This document shows, one piece after another, positions 26,919 to 36,201 of a stretch of DNA of 64,000 bases. Under the pieces are notes generated by a model. The model did not search any database. It saw only the letters and a list, made by a program, of their open reading frames with translations, and had not been told where the DNA came from. Source of the stretch: JAHOYW01 sp963664605 (lineage in GTDB: Bacteria; Verrucomicrobiota; Lentisphaeria; Victivallales; Victivallaceae); the NCBI GenBank assembly GCA_963664605.1, contig OY761536.1, positions 4,277,710 to 4,341,709 of the forward strand, read 5' to 3'. A program made the position numbers and the translations under genes. Each line of letters begins with the position of its first letter. Positions within the stretch are counted from its first letter, which is position 1.

Positions 26919-26985
26919 TTTGTCCTGAAAGTATAATATATTTACTAAAATATACATTGTTTTTTGCAAAATAAAAGTATATTCT
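26919..26985 (+). promoter_or_regulatory. Conserved upstream element, copy C
   Basis: TTTGTCCTGAAAGTATAATA, then an A/T block with AATATACATTG, then AAAGTATATTCT. The two AAGTAT cores are 46 bp apart. It fills the region between the AraC gene and the GH32-like gene, 120 bp before the latter. An AraC-type activator would suit two direct half-site clusters like these. Confidence 0.6.
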
Positions 26986-27103
26986 ATATTTTATATAATA
27001 GAAATTAAAATATTTTTGTAACTAATCAACTCGTTTACCAACAGGTTATTAATTTTCTTTGCATATTCTTATGCCTGTGTTATTCGGAAATGGAGAAATA
27101 AAA

Positions 27104-28519
27104 ATGTATATTCCACCAGGTTTCTGGTCCAGTGAAATGGGCGATATTGATGTTATTGTCCACGAGAATCGAATACATGTTTTTTATCTTTGTGCACCCA
27201 GTCACGACCGGGTGGCGCATATTGTTTCTTCAGATGGACTTTTTTGGCAAGAAGAGGTTACGGCACTGCGGACTGGTAACCCCGGAGAGTTCGACGATGA
27301 TCATATCTGGACTATGGGGGTTTTTAAACTTAAAAATAAATTTTTCATGCTTTATACCGGCTTATCCAGCAGGGAGCGCGGTAAAATCCAGCGCGTAGGG
27401 GTTGCGGTATCTGATGATCTGAATCATTGGAATAAATACGATAAAAATCCAGTTATTGAAGCTGATCCGCGATGGTATGAAGCAATCTGTGACGACACTA
27501 ATCGAATAGATTGGCGTGACCCGAAAGTCTGGGTTGAAGACGGGATTGCTCATGGAGTAATCTGCGCACGGTCTAATAAAGGAGCAGAGAATCGCCGTGG
27601 TTGCGTGGGATATTTTACTTCCCGTGACGGTTTTAACTGGAAAGTAAAGCCGCCTTTGCCAGTTTTAGGTAATTGTTATGAATTTGAGACACCCGCACTG
27701 TTTAAGCTTGATAAGAATTACTATTTGACCGGGATAAACGGTAATCAATTCAATCAAATAGCACCTAATATTTACCGGGTTGCCAAGTCACTGGCAGGAC
27801 CTTATTTGAGAAAGGCAAACGATCAGCTTCTTCCAGCTGACAACATGGTTTTTAAGCCATGTGTGTGGCAGGGAGAACAGCTTCTTTTTCATAATCTGCG
27901 CGGAATTGGAGATTGGTCGGGAGCAGAAGGACTCCCTATTCATACACTTGCTCCGCCTAAAGCTGTTGCAACTACATCCGACGGCAGTTTAATTCTTAGA
28001 CCTTTTAAAGGCTGGAAAACAGCTGCTGAAGATAACTGGCGGGAAATTGCCGCATCTCCTTGTACCGGTTGTGAATTTGGAATTAATTTTAATATTTTTA
28101 ATGGAAAATTCGCAAATTTCATTTTTGAAGCGGAAATTCAATTAAAGGATGCAAAAGAATTTGGAGTTTTTTTCAGGACCGATAATGCGATTGAGGAGGG
28201 TTCTTTTGTCAGCCTCCAGCCAGGTCGGGCGCGAATTAGCATTTATACTGCTAAAAGGCGTCTCAAAAATTCAAGTGTCGGCGTTATTTATGGTACTCGC
28301 CCGCAGGTAATGATTCAGGAAAATCATCTTGCCATCGCTCCTGAGGGGTTATATAATATCCGCCTGACAGCATTTGGCCCGTATATTGAATTCAGCATCA
28401 ATAATCAAGTGGTTCTTTCAGCATTAAGCTGGCTGCGCAAGGAAGGTTGTCTCGGTTTATTTGCCGAAGATGGCAATATTGTTTCCTCCAAAACTCGGAT
28501 AAAAAGCTTGAGATTTTAA
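27104..28519 (+). CDS. GH32/GH43-clan beta-propeller hydrolase
   Basis: About 471 residues from the ATG at 27104, chosen because GGAGA stands 7 bp before it (a TTG 45 bp upstream lacks one). The first ~310 residues form a five-bladed propeller of the GH32/43/68 clan: an acidic MGDID (12-16) in the first blade, WRDPKVW (137-143) with the conserved RDP Asp, and YEFETP (192-197) whose Glu fits the acid/base position. The last ~130 residues form a beta-sandwich resembling GH32C or DUF1080-type domains (GVFFRTDN, LGLFAED). There is no signal peptide. It likely cleaves a fructoside or related glycoside after uptake and sits under element C. Confidence 0.78.
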   Translation: MYIPPGFWSSEMGDIDVIVHENRIHVFYLCAPSHDRVAHIVSSDGLFWQEEVTALRTGNPGEFDDDHIWTMGVFKLKNKFFMLYTGLSSRERGKIQRVGVAVSDDLNHWNKYDKNPVIEADPRWYEAICDDTNRIDWRDPKVWVEDGIAHGVICARSNKGAENRRGCVGYFTSRDGFNWKVKPPLPVLGNCYEFETPALFKLDKNYYLTGINGNQFNQIAPNIYRVAKSLAGPYLRKANDQLLPADNMVFKPCVWQGEQLLFHNLRGIGDWSGAEGLPIHTLAPPKAVATTSDGSLILRPFKGWKTAAEDNWREIAASPCTGCEFGINFNIFNGKFANFIFEAEIQLKDAKEFGVFFRTDNAIEEGSFVSLQPGRARISIYTAKRRLKNSSVGVIYGTRPQVMIQENHLAIAPEGLYNIRLTAFGPYIEFSINNQVVLSALSWLRKEGCLGLFAEDGNIVSSKTRIKSLRF

Positions 28520-28594
28520 AAACAATTAGATATTAATGAAAATTTTTGTTGAAAAAATTTTAAACAAAACTAATAATTAAGAAAGGAATAAATT

Positions 28595-31384
28595 ATGAAA
28601 AAAGCAAACTTATCTATCATGATTCTAACTATAGCTCATCTGCTGTTTAGCCATACTATGCAAGCTGTGGATAAATCAGGAAACAAAAATAATTCAGTCA
28701 CTTTGGAAAATAAATTTCTTAAAATTACCATTTCACCAGATGGTGCCATTATCTCCAGTTTTCAGGATAAATTACGCCAAATAGAAGACGTAAAAATGCT
28801 ACCCGTGGTAGGCGGCCTAAATGAAATACGAAACTTTGACAGATATAATTCAAAAAAACGAGGACGGCAAAAATATCAACTCAAAAAAGAGTTGATACCG
28901 GACGGCACACAGAAAGTCATCGCAACTACAAAGATATTTCCTGATGAAGACAAGTCTTTATCTTTAACTGTTATAAAAGAATATATGCTGCCCAAGGAAT
29001 CTAGCTATTTGCAAGTTGCTCTTGAAATAAGAAACCATGGGGAAACGGAAATAGGCGAAATACCCTGGGTACGTCACCTCTTAAATCGTGGTCTGAAAGA
29101 ACTGGCAGAGGAAGCGCATATTAGTGAATACGGGGTTTTTCAAAGCGGACGCCCCAGTCCCCAAAATCCTTCAATCACGCCTTTCAATATTCATTATTTC
29201 CCGGCAGCAAACTGGACCTCCAGAGTGGTTATGCCGGTAAATAACAAATCAAACACTTTTGCAACCATACTTAATCCTGGCGATATATTTAAGATATACA
29301 ACTGGAAAAAGGAAACCGAGGATTTTTCAACACAGGAAGTTATTGCTGCTCCAATGTTTGTAAAACCAGGACAAAGCACTCGTTGGGACTATTGTTTTGT
29401 AAATGCAGCCCCGGTACGTAATATTGTTTATTGTTCACCAGATCTGATAATCGGGATGACTCCGCATCCGACCTGGATAGCGCCGGATACTAAAAAAATA
29501 CAACTGACTTTAGCCTCGACTAAAAAACTTGACGACCTTCAGGTAAACTGGAAACTACTTTCACTTGACAGCAAGAAGGTCATGCTGGAATCAACCTTTA
29601 AAATGTCCGTTTCCCCGGATAAGGTCTTTAAATATTCTATTCCGGTCTGCTTGAAAGATAAAAAAAATTATCAACTATGCCTGACCTTTTCCCGTAAGGG
29701 CAAAGATTATCATCCCGGACAGGCTGTTAAGGATTGTGAGCCAGTAATTATCCCAATAATAGTCGGCAGTCGGGAAAAAGCGGTAAAGGTATTTCCCAAA
29801 TCTCCCAAAAGCAAAAGCCGCCTGCGGACGATCGAGCCCCGAACAATTCAAGCTTCCCTGGTTGCCTCCAGTAAAAATTTTGATGTCTTTATGACGCCAG
29901 CCAGCAAACGAGTTTTCAAAAAAGACAACTTTATCAGTAATAATAATAGCTCTCCGGCAAAATTGTATGCTTCTGCCGCAGAATACGAATCTCTACAGCT
30001 TGTTATACAGCCCAAAGAAGACAGCATTGAAGTTTGGCAAGTTGCAGCGAGTAATTTGACTGGTCCGGCAGGTGGCATAATCAAACCAGAAAGTGTCAAT
30101 AAATTTATTTATGTACCCACTGAAATTCCCTCGCAGTATAACACGATGTTCCCTATTGGAGAATACCCGGAAGGCTTATTGCCGACTACAGAGCTATCTA
30201 TTCAGAAAGGCGACAATACGCCGCTTTTTATCACTTATCACACTCCCCTAAACGCCGTTCCCGGAATTTATCGTGGCAAAGTAACATTTACCCGAAACGG
30301 AAACGAAGTCGTTATTCCAGTAGAAATGACTGTTTGGAATATCGTCATGCCCAAGCGCAACAAAATGGATGTGGCTTCTTCCTTGAAAGGCAACACCATA
30401 TCAGGTATTAAACATCCGGACGGGCGACCGTACACTAGAAAAGAACAGCTGGATTTGATTGTTGATATGCACCTCAAATATCGTATAACGCCATGCGACA
30501 GCGGGCTTTCAAGGTTGCTTATTCAGGGAAAATTTGATTCTTTTGATAAAGAAATGCGTAAATTTATTGATGCTGGTGCAAGTAAAATCTATTTGGGCAG
30601 CATTAAAGGACTTTTTAAAAGGTACAAGAAAAATAATCTTCAAAATGCTGAATTACACCTAAAAGCAAAAGGCTGGAATGATTATTTTTATGTACGCCCA
30701 GGTTATGACGAAGCTTCTCCCGACAAAGTTCCGGAAATTAGAAAAGTTTGTTTAAAATGGAAAAAAATCAGCAGTATCCCGATTATGGAAACCTATTATC
30801 CAGATGCGCGTGTGAATGAACTGTTCGGATGCCTGGATATCTGGTGTCGAAGCCCAATAGTTAACGACTGGGTACGAAAACGAATAAAAGAGGGAGATAA
30901 GTTCTGGAAAGTTAATGCTATGCCAGGCATCCTGGAAAGAGAACCATGGGTTAGTGCCCGTAGACGCTATATTGAATACTGGGATAATTATATTACCGGC
31001 ACTTACATATGGACAGTGAAAGCGTGGCAATGTGTGAAAAAATGGGGTGAAGACTACTGGTCTGATGCTGGCGTCGGAAATCTTTGTGCAGTCTTGATGT
31101 GGCCGTATAAAAATGGGATATTATCAACTATCAGGCTCGAAGCCATGCGCGATGGACTTGAAGATAATACACTAATGTGGATGCTCAGACACAAATATAA
31201 TTCTGTAAAGGATTTAAAAAATCTGACTCCCGAACAGGAGCAAGCTGTTCAGGCAGCTAAAAGAATATGTGACTCCGGCCCTTTGTTCCCCACCATTAAT
31301 AGTGTTCAAGATATGGAAGAGCTCCGCCTCAACGTAGGTAACACTCTGTCAGCCCTGAATACTCTTTTTCCGGAGAAAAAATGA
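28595..31384 (+). CDS. Secreted DUF4091-domain glycan-acting protein
   Basis: A 929-residue protein. The N-terminus MKKANLSIMILTIAHLLFSH is a signal peptide. Residues ~35-280 form a beta-sandwich reminiscent of the N-domain of other glycan-locus proteins, and ~420-600 a further beta domain (YASAAEYESLQLVIQP; GIYRGKVTF). The C-terminal ~330 residues are a DUF4091-type barrel, ending with the family's TIRLEAMRDGLEDNTLMWML. DUF4091 proteins are thought to be glycoside hydrolases, but no activity can be assigned. AAAGGA precedes the ATG. Its stop overlaps the next gene's start by 4 bp, so the two are cotranscribed. Confidence 0.78.
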   Translation: MKKANLSIMILTIAHLLFSHTMQAVDKSGNKNNSVTLENKFLKITISPDGAIISSFQDKLRQIEDVKMLPVVGGLNEIRNFDRYNSKKRGRQKYQLKKELIPDGTQKVIATTKIFPDEDKSLSLTVIKEYMLPKESSYLQVALEIRNHGETEIGEIPWVRHLLNRGLKELAEEAHISEYGVFQSGRPSPQNPSITPFNIHYFPAANWTSRVVMPVNNKSNTFATILNPGDIFKIYNWKKETEDFSTQEVIAAPMFVKPGQSTRWDYCFVNAAPVRNIVYCSPDLIIGMTPHPTWIAPDTKKIQLTLASTKKLDDLQVNWKLLSLDSKKVMLESTFKMSVSPDKVFKYSIPVCLKDKKNYQLCLTFSRKGKDYHPGQAVKDCEPVIIPIIVGSREKAVKVFPKSPKSKSRLRTIEPRTIQASLVASSKNFDVFMTPASKRVFKKDNFISNNNSSPAKLYASAAEYESLQLVIQPKEDSIEVWQVAASNLTGPAGGIIKPESVNKFIYVPTEIPSQYNTMFPIGEYPEGLLPTTELSIQKGDNTPLFITYHTPLNAVPGIYRGKVTFTRNGNEVVIPVEMTVWNIVMPKRNKMDVASSLKGNTISGIKHPDGRPYTRKEQLDLIVDMHLKYRITPCDSGLSRLLIQGKFDSFDKEMRKFIDAGASKIYLGSIKGLFKRYKKNNLQNAELHLKAKGWNDYFYVRPGYDEASPDKVPEIRKVCLKWKKISSIPIMETYYPDARVNELFGCLDIWCRSPIVNDWVRKRIKEGDKFWKVNAMPGILEREPWVSARRRYIEYWDNYITGTYIWTVKAWQCVKKWGEDYWSDAGVGNLCAVLMWPYKNGILSTIRLEAMRDGLEDNTLMWMLRHKYNSVKDLKNLTPEQEQAVQAAKRICDSGPLFPTINSVQDMEELRLNVGNTLSALNTLFPEKK

Positions 31385-32556
31385 AAGAAGAACACATTAC
31401 ATATCACTATCGTAAAAAGAGTGATCCCCAAACAGGGCGTTGTTTGACACAGTTGACGTCCGGGAATGAATATTGTTATCCGCTTTATTATTACGGTCCA
31501 ACTATTACTGCTGATGGCGGTACTCTTATCTTCTACCGGTATTGTGAGAATGAAGTTCAAAACTGGAAATTAGATATTGCTTCAGGCAAAGCGGTAAGGT
31601 TAACTGCCGTATCCGCCCCGGACTGTCTATGGCGTCCTTGGGATGAACCAGGCAAAGCACTGGGGGTCCGGGAGCAGATGAGTGCGTTCAGTCAGGAATC
31701 GGAAGAAATGACTTATTTTGATGGCAATGTGCTGCATGCAGTCAATATCAGAAGCTTGGAGGACCGGGTCGTTTATGAACTCCCGTCAGATCGTGTTCCT
31801 TGTGGTTTACCGGGTTTGAGCCGGAATGGCAAACTATTCGCTTTTACCCATGTAGACCGCCAATGGTGGGAAGATTCAAAACTGTCTGGCACACCTTTGC
31901 GGCATAAGGTAAAACGATGTCACCTTGATATTCTTGATATGGAAAGCGGCAAAGTACGGCCACTGGTAGTAATGAATGCATGGCTGACTCATGCGAATTT
32001 TTATGATGATGAACGCATAATTTTTTCCAATCCTCCTACTGAACACGGACTTTTACTTACAGATATTCGTGGAGGCTGGTACGCGGCTTTACGCACCCAG
32101 ACGACAGACGGCATATCAATAAATCACCGTATCGCAACCAAGCGCGGGATATTTTATGAAACCGTTAGTCCGTTACCACATGGAATAATGGGATACTGTA
32201 ATCCTGACACCTTTGTTTCCCAGGATTTTTACACCAATTACCCGGTTTCTCATCTCGGTTGCGACCCCGAAGGACGTTTATGGTTTGCCCACATTTATGA
32301 AAACAAGGAACCGTATTGTAATTATTTGGCCTGGCTGCCACAGGCTAAAGCTGGGAAAATCAATGATTTTGCCATGTTGACCGGCGGTTTTCTCATGTAT
32401 GGAAATAATCAGCGCAGCCATCCCCATCCTGTATTGATGCCGGACCGCAAAAATATCCTTTTTACCGCTCCGGATAAACAATCAAAAAGCAATCATATCT
32501 TCCTATTAGATGTGTCTGACCTGCAAGACAAAGAAACAAAGGTCGAAGCATGGTAA
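31381..32556 (+). CDS. Oligogalacturonate lyase-like (PL22/TolB-type) beta-propeller protein
   Basis: A 391-residue cytoplasmic-looking seven-bladed propeller resembling oligogalacturonate lyase (PL22). Supporting features are the opening GRCLTQLTSGNEYCYPLYY, TLIFYRYCENEVQNWKLDI in blade one, and the late GGFLMYGNNQRSHPHPVLMPD with DRKNILFTAPD. The His pair (SHPHP) is consistent with the metal-binding histidines of PL22. The family cleaves unsaturated uronide oligosaccharides, which suggests that uronic-acid glycans are among the targets of this locus. It overlaps the DUF4091 gene by 4 bp (ATGA). Other TolB-like propellers are possible. Confidence 0.72.
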   Translation: MKEEHITYHYRKKSDPQTGRCLTQLTSGNEYCYPLYYYGPTITADGGTLIFYRYCENEVQNWKLDIASGKAVRLTAVSAPDCLWRPWDEPGKALGVREQMSAFSQESEEMTYFDGNVLHAVNIRSLEDRVVYELPSDRVPCGLPGLSRNGKLFAFTHVDRQWWEDSKLSGTPLRHKVKRCHLDILDMESGKVRPLVVMNAWLTHANFYDDERIIFSNPPTEHGLLLTDIRGGWYAALRTQTTDGISINHRIATKRGIFYETVSPLPHGIMGYCNPDTFVSQDFYTNYPVSHLGCDPEGRLWFAHIYENKEPYCNYLAWLPQAKAGKINDFAMLTGGFLMYGNNQRSHPHPVLMPDRKNILFTAPDKQSKSNHIFLLDVSDLQDKETKVEAW

Positions 32557-32689
32557 CAGTTTTACAGGAAAAATAAGATTTCAGAAGGTTATAAAGCAAA
32601 AGTAGAAACGATTAAAAAAATAGTAAAATTTAGTCTCAGAGGAAGCAACTTTTAAACACTAAACTTTTACAAAGAGTATAATAAAAATT

Positions 32690-33418
32690 ATGAATAAAAA
32701 GAAATTTAATGAACTAAATGCCGCAAATTGGAGTCCATCGTTGAATGATTCAGGGAACGGTTGTTGGAGGGATAACTGGACACTTGACGGACATCGTGCA
32801 CGTATAGCGAATACAGAAGATGGCATGGTTTTTGAATCTGGCCCGGTTCGTGGCGATCATGCCTGTAATGCAGTTTTATGGACAAAAAAATCCTTTTCTG
32901 GTGATTTAAAAGTAAGCTTTGAGTTTACTCGCCTGGATACAGTCAATCGTTTTGTAAACATCATTTATTTTCACGCTAACGGTATCGGAAAAGGTCCTTA
33001 TGAAAAAGATATTCACAAGTGGAAACATCTTCGAAACATTCCATACATGAGGACTTATTTCCAGTATATGGATATGCTGCATGTCAGCTATGCCGCATTC
33101 GACAATGAAAACGATGAACCGGAAGATTATATCCGGGTGCGCCGTTATCCAGTGCGTGAAGATCGCGACTTTCACCAGATGGAAGTGGATGGAACCGTCT
33201 TTAATACGGGATTGTTCAAACCAGGCATCTCATATAAAATGACGTGGATAAAAACAGAAAAAGATCTTGCTTTGGAAATTAAAGGAGATAACAAAGAAGT
33301 GCATCACTACTGGGATATCAGTACAGTGGAACCAACCTTCAACGGTCCAATTGGAATCCGCCACATGCACCAAAAATGTTCCCGCTATAAAAACTTCGAA
33401 ATATTTACAAAGGAATAA
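32690..33418 (+). CDS. DUF1961-family protein
   Basis: A 242-residue protein matching the DUF1961 family: a concanavalin-like beta-sandwich with RGDHACNAVLWTKKSFSGDL early, YMRTYFQYMDMLHVSYAAFD in the middle and FNGPIGIRHMHQKCSRYKNF at the end. Members lie in polysaccharide lyase loci and are suspected lyases or lectins. There is no signal peptide. It is separated by 133 bp from the PL22-like gene and by 142 bp from the PfkB kinase. The ribosome binding site is weak. Function not known. Confidence 0.75.
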   Translation: MNKKKFNELNAANWSPSLNDSGNGCWRDNWTLDGHRARIANTEDGMVFESGPVRGDHACNAVLWTKKSFSGDLKVSFEFTRLDTVNRFVNIIYFHANGIGKGPYEKDIHKWKHLRNIPYMRTYFQYMDMLHVSYAAFDNENDEPEDYIRVRRYPVREDRDFHQMEVDGTVFNTGLFKPGISYKMTWIKTEKDLALEIKGDNKEVHHYWDISTVEPTFNGPIGIRHMHQKCSRYKNFEIFTKE

Positions 33419-33560
33419 TTACAATAACCACACTAGTTTCCATAAGAGCCTTAATAGAAAAAACTAATCATATCTTTTTACTTGGCATATCCGATATCGC
33501 TGAAAAGTCTGCAGTAATTCAAGTATGAAAAAATTATAACTATTAGACAGGAGAATAAAA

Positions 33561-34460
33561 TTGCAAAAGGGAATGCCGTTAATTGTAACTATTGGTGAAA
33601 TCCTTTGGGATTTACTGCCGACCGGAAGGTGTCTTGGAGGAGCTCCGGGTAATTTTGCTTATCATGCAACTCAACAGGGTGCCCGAGCTTATACCGTCAG
33701 TGCGGTTGGCAATGATCAAGAAGGAAAAGATATTATAAGTACGTTGGAAGATAAAGGATTATCAACGGACTATCTTGCCACTGTTCAAAATTACCCAACA
33801 GGTTCTGTGAGTGTTGAGCTTGAAGATGGAATTCCAAATTATAATATCCATGCCCCGGTTGCCTGGGATTATATTCCTTTTGAAGATAAACTCATAGAAC
33901 TTGCGAATAAAGCTGATGCCGTTTGTTTTGGGACCTTGGCTCAACGCAGCGAAATATCGTCAGCGACTATTAAACGTTTCCTGGCTAATACTCGAAGCGA
34001 CTGCCTGAAAGTCTTTGACGTAAATTTACGACAGAATTTCTTTAATTATGAAATACTGACAACTTCACTCAGTGAATGTGATCTCTTGAAAATCAGCGAT
34101 GAAGAACTTCCTGTAATAGCTAGCTTGCTTGATTTGTCTGGTAGCAAAGAGTCAATGATTGTTGAATTGACAAAATGCCATGGCTTTAAAAGCCTTGTTT
34201 TTACTCAGGGCAAAGATGGCAGTATTTTTTATGATGGGGAAAATTTCATTTCAATTTCAGCCCACGAATACGGACCAATGGTTGACACCGTCGGTTGCGG
34301 AGATTCGTTCACGGCTACGCTAACTGTAGGATTGCTTTGGGGAATCACTCCCGGGAAAGCAATGAGACACGCATCAAAAATTGCAGGTTTGGTTTGCGCA
34401 AGCAATGGAGCAATGCCAAAAATTCCAGAGAACATGAAATTCAATAAAAATTACGATTAG
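33561..34460 (+). CDS. PfkB-family carbohydrate kinase (fructokinase-like)
   Basis: A 299-residue ribokinase/PfkB-family kinase. The N-terminal PTGRCLGGAPGNFAYH is typical of fructokinase, and VDTVGCGDSFTATLTVG is the C-terminal PfkB signature 2 with the catalytic Asp in GCGD. It would phosphorylate fructose or a similar ketose from the GH32-type enzymes of this locus. The TTG at 33561 is chosen because CAGGAG lies 7 bp upstream; an ATG four codons later has no better site. It closes the glycan locus; a tRNA follows on the other strand after ~270 bp. Confidence 0.85.
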   Translation: MQKGMPLIVTIGEILWDLLPTGRCLGGAPGNFAYHATQQGARAYTVSAVGNDQEGKDIISTLEDKGLSTDYLATVQNYPTGSVSVELEDGIPNYNIHAPVAWDYIPFEDKLIELANKADAVCFGTLAQRSEISSATIKRFLANTRSDCLKVFDVNLRQNFFNYEILTTSLSECDLLKISDEELPVIASLLDLSGSKESMIVELTKCHGFKSLVFTQGKDGSIFYDGENFISISAHEYGPMVDTVGCGDSFTATLTVGLLWGITPGKAMRHASKIAGLVCASNGAMPKIPENMKFNKNYD

Positions 34461-34730
34461 CCTATAAAAATGCCAAATTCAGTTAGTAATTGAACAAATA
34501 ACTGCTTGGTGGTGAGCAGAAACTCTAATTTATAGTGTTATTTAGCCTCATCGACGGTTTGTGCCGTAAATAAGCAAGACAAGATATTCGCTTGAGATAC
34601 GTTTCTGCAAACTGGATGTTTTCTACATCCGGAACCTTGATTTAGTAAAGCTCCAAAATTGCATAAACCACTTTGCTATTTATGCTCAACAAGAAGGTTT
34701 TTGAGGTCAAAACAAGGTATAAAAGTCAAG

Positions 34731-34817
34731 TGGTACCGAAGGTGGGATTCGAACCCACACTCCCTTGCGGGAACCAGATTTTGAGTCTAGCGCGTCTGCC
34801 AGTTTCGCCACTTCGGC
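34731..34817 (-). tRNA. tRNA-Leu (anticodon CAA)
   Basis: An 87-nt leucine tRNA on the minus strand. The acceptor stem is GCCGAAG/CTTCGGT with one G-T pair, the anticodon loop CTCAAAA gives CAA, the long variable arm TTCCCGCAAGGGA is typical of tRNA-Leu, GGTTCGAATCC is the T-loop, and the CCA end is encoded. Confidence 0.95.
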
Positions 34818-34923
34818 ATATCCTGAAATGAACAGGTCTTTAATCTACTACTAAAATTCTAAAAAGCAAATCACTTATAAAGGTATTTTTATACTTATAT
34901 TATGGAATTAAATAAAGTCCAGG

Positions 34924-36180
34924 CTATAACGGGAGATTGTGGTTGATTATATATTCGTTAAATACTTCCGCCTGTTTGTGGATGTCATAAACTCCTTCGA
35001 TCTGAAGACGGGCTTTCAGTATTATTTGATTACGTAATTCGTCATCGGTTAACAGAGTTTTACAAGCAGTTGCGAAAGCTGAAACATTATCAGGCGGAAC
35101 CAGCAAACCGGTTTCTTCTGATTCAACCAGTTCCCGCATCGCTCCACAGTTGGTGGCAACCACTGGAACACCGGTTGCCATGGCTTCTTTTATTCCCATA
35201 GGCAAAGAATCTTGTTCCCCGTTCGGAAGAATGCGGGGTGCTAAGACGAATAAATCTGCATTGGCTAATAATTTAGGAATTTCATAACGCGGCTTGATGC
35301 CAGTAAAAGTCACTTCTTTTTCAAGTCCCAAAGTTCTTGTCAGGTTTTCCAGCCCTTCCCGCACCGGACCATCACCGATAATCCTGTATTCAAATTTAAA
35401 CCCCTCATCTTTTAATTCCTTCAAAGCATACAAAACCGTATCTATACCTTTTTTCATGCTCAAATGGGCCGTAGTCAAAAATTGATAAGGTTCATCAGGG
35501 GGCGAGGAAAGAAAAAATTCAAATTTTTCCAAATCAATGCCGTTCAAAAAGCAAAATACATTCGGCAGCAGATCAAGATCATCGAAAACTTTTTCTGTAA
35601 GAATTTTTTGTTCATATTCAGATAGAGTAAAAATAAATGAACTATGTGCCAGAGCCGGTTTCAACAACATAAAATCAGGCTCGAAAATCTCTCCCGGAAG
35701 CATCAGGTAACTGGAGTTCAAACCGGTAAGAAGCGAAGCTAAGTATGTTGTCCGTACAGCATTTGGTTCACAATGAGCATGAATATGACCGATTTCTTTA
35801 TCAATAACATGTTGATTAACCAGTATCCCAGCCTGTAAATAATTTTTTATTACCTGTTTGCGGTCTTTAAAACAAAAAAGCATTTTAAACATAGCGCCCA
35901 ATGCTCGAAAAGACCTTATCGGAGCAATGATAGCCAGGAGAAGCAGTGTAAAAACAGCCATGGGAATGCGACGTTTCGACTGCTTTAAGGCGATACTTTG
36001 TTTAGCCAGTTTAGAGTCTTCTTCTGATTTTTTAGGCTCACGGAAAGCTTCCAGGGAAATTATGCGCAAAAGGTAGCCCATTTTTTGCAAAATCTCAAGT
36101 TGAGCCGAAAGGCGGGGAGAAGTCGAGTCAGGAATTTGACTCATTATTACGCAAATTTTTTTTAATGAAAGAGTTTTCAT
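34924..36180 (-). CDS. Glycosyltransferase family 4 protein
   Basis: A 418-residue GT-B glycosyltransferase. The C-terminal half carries the GT4 pattern: RIIGDGPVREGLENL, VTFTGIKPRYEIPKLLANADLFVLAP and MGIKEAMATGVPVVATNCGAMRELV with the EAMATGVPVV nucleotide-sugar site. Hydrophobic residues at ~75-95 could associate with the membrane. It would transfer a sugar to a lipid or polysaccharide, possibly for the cell envelope. It is alone in its orientation before the zinc-ribbon gene, 21 bp away. The acceptor is unknown. Confidence 0.85.
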   Translation of the reverse strand: MKTLSLKKICVIMSQIPDSTSPRLSAQLEILQKMGYLLRIISLEAFREPKKSEEDSKLAKQSIALKQSKRRIPMAVFTLLLLAIIAPIRSFRALGAMFKMLFCFKDRKQVIKNYLQAGILVNQHVIDKEIGHIHAHCEPNAVRTTYLASLLTGLNSSYLMLPGEIFEPDFMLLKPALAHSSFIFTLSEYEQKILTEKVFDDLDLLPNVFCFLNGIDLEKFEFFLSSPPDEPYQFLTTAHLSMKKGIDTVLYALKELKDEGFKFEYRIIGDGPVREGLENLTRTLGLEKEVTFTGIKPRYEIPKLLANADLFVLAPRILPNGEQDSLPMGIKEAMATGVPVVATNCGAMRELVESEETGLLVPPDNVSAFATACKTLLTDDELRNQIILKARLQIEGVYDIHKQAEVFNEYIINHNLPL

Positions 36181-36201
36181 ATAAAAGATAAGCGTTTGGG
36201 C

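Noticed and set aside
27059..27103. TTG start adding 15 residues to the GH32-like protein
   Set aside because: The ATG at 27104 has GGAGA at proper spacing and the added residues have no family counterpart.
28540..28580. AT-only hairpin before the DUF4091 gene
   Set aside because: The stem consists solely of A and T in an AT-rich leader and is too weak to call a terminator.
34461..34730. A possible gene fragment between the fructokinase-like gene and the tRNA (a frame with LDVFYIRNLDLVKLQN)
   Set aside because: Only about 40 codons are open, no family could be recognised and small hairpins such as GGATGTTTTCTACATCC are not specific enough.
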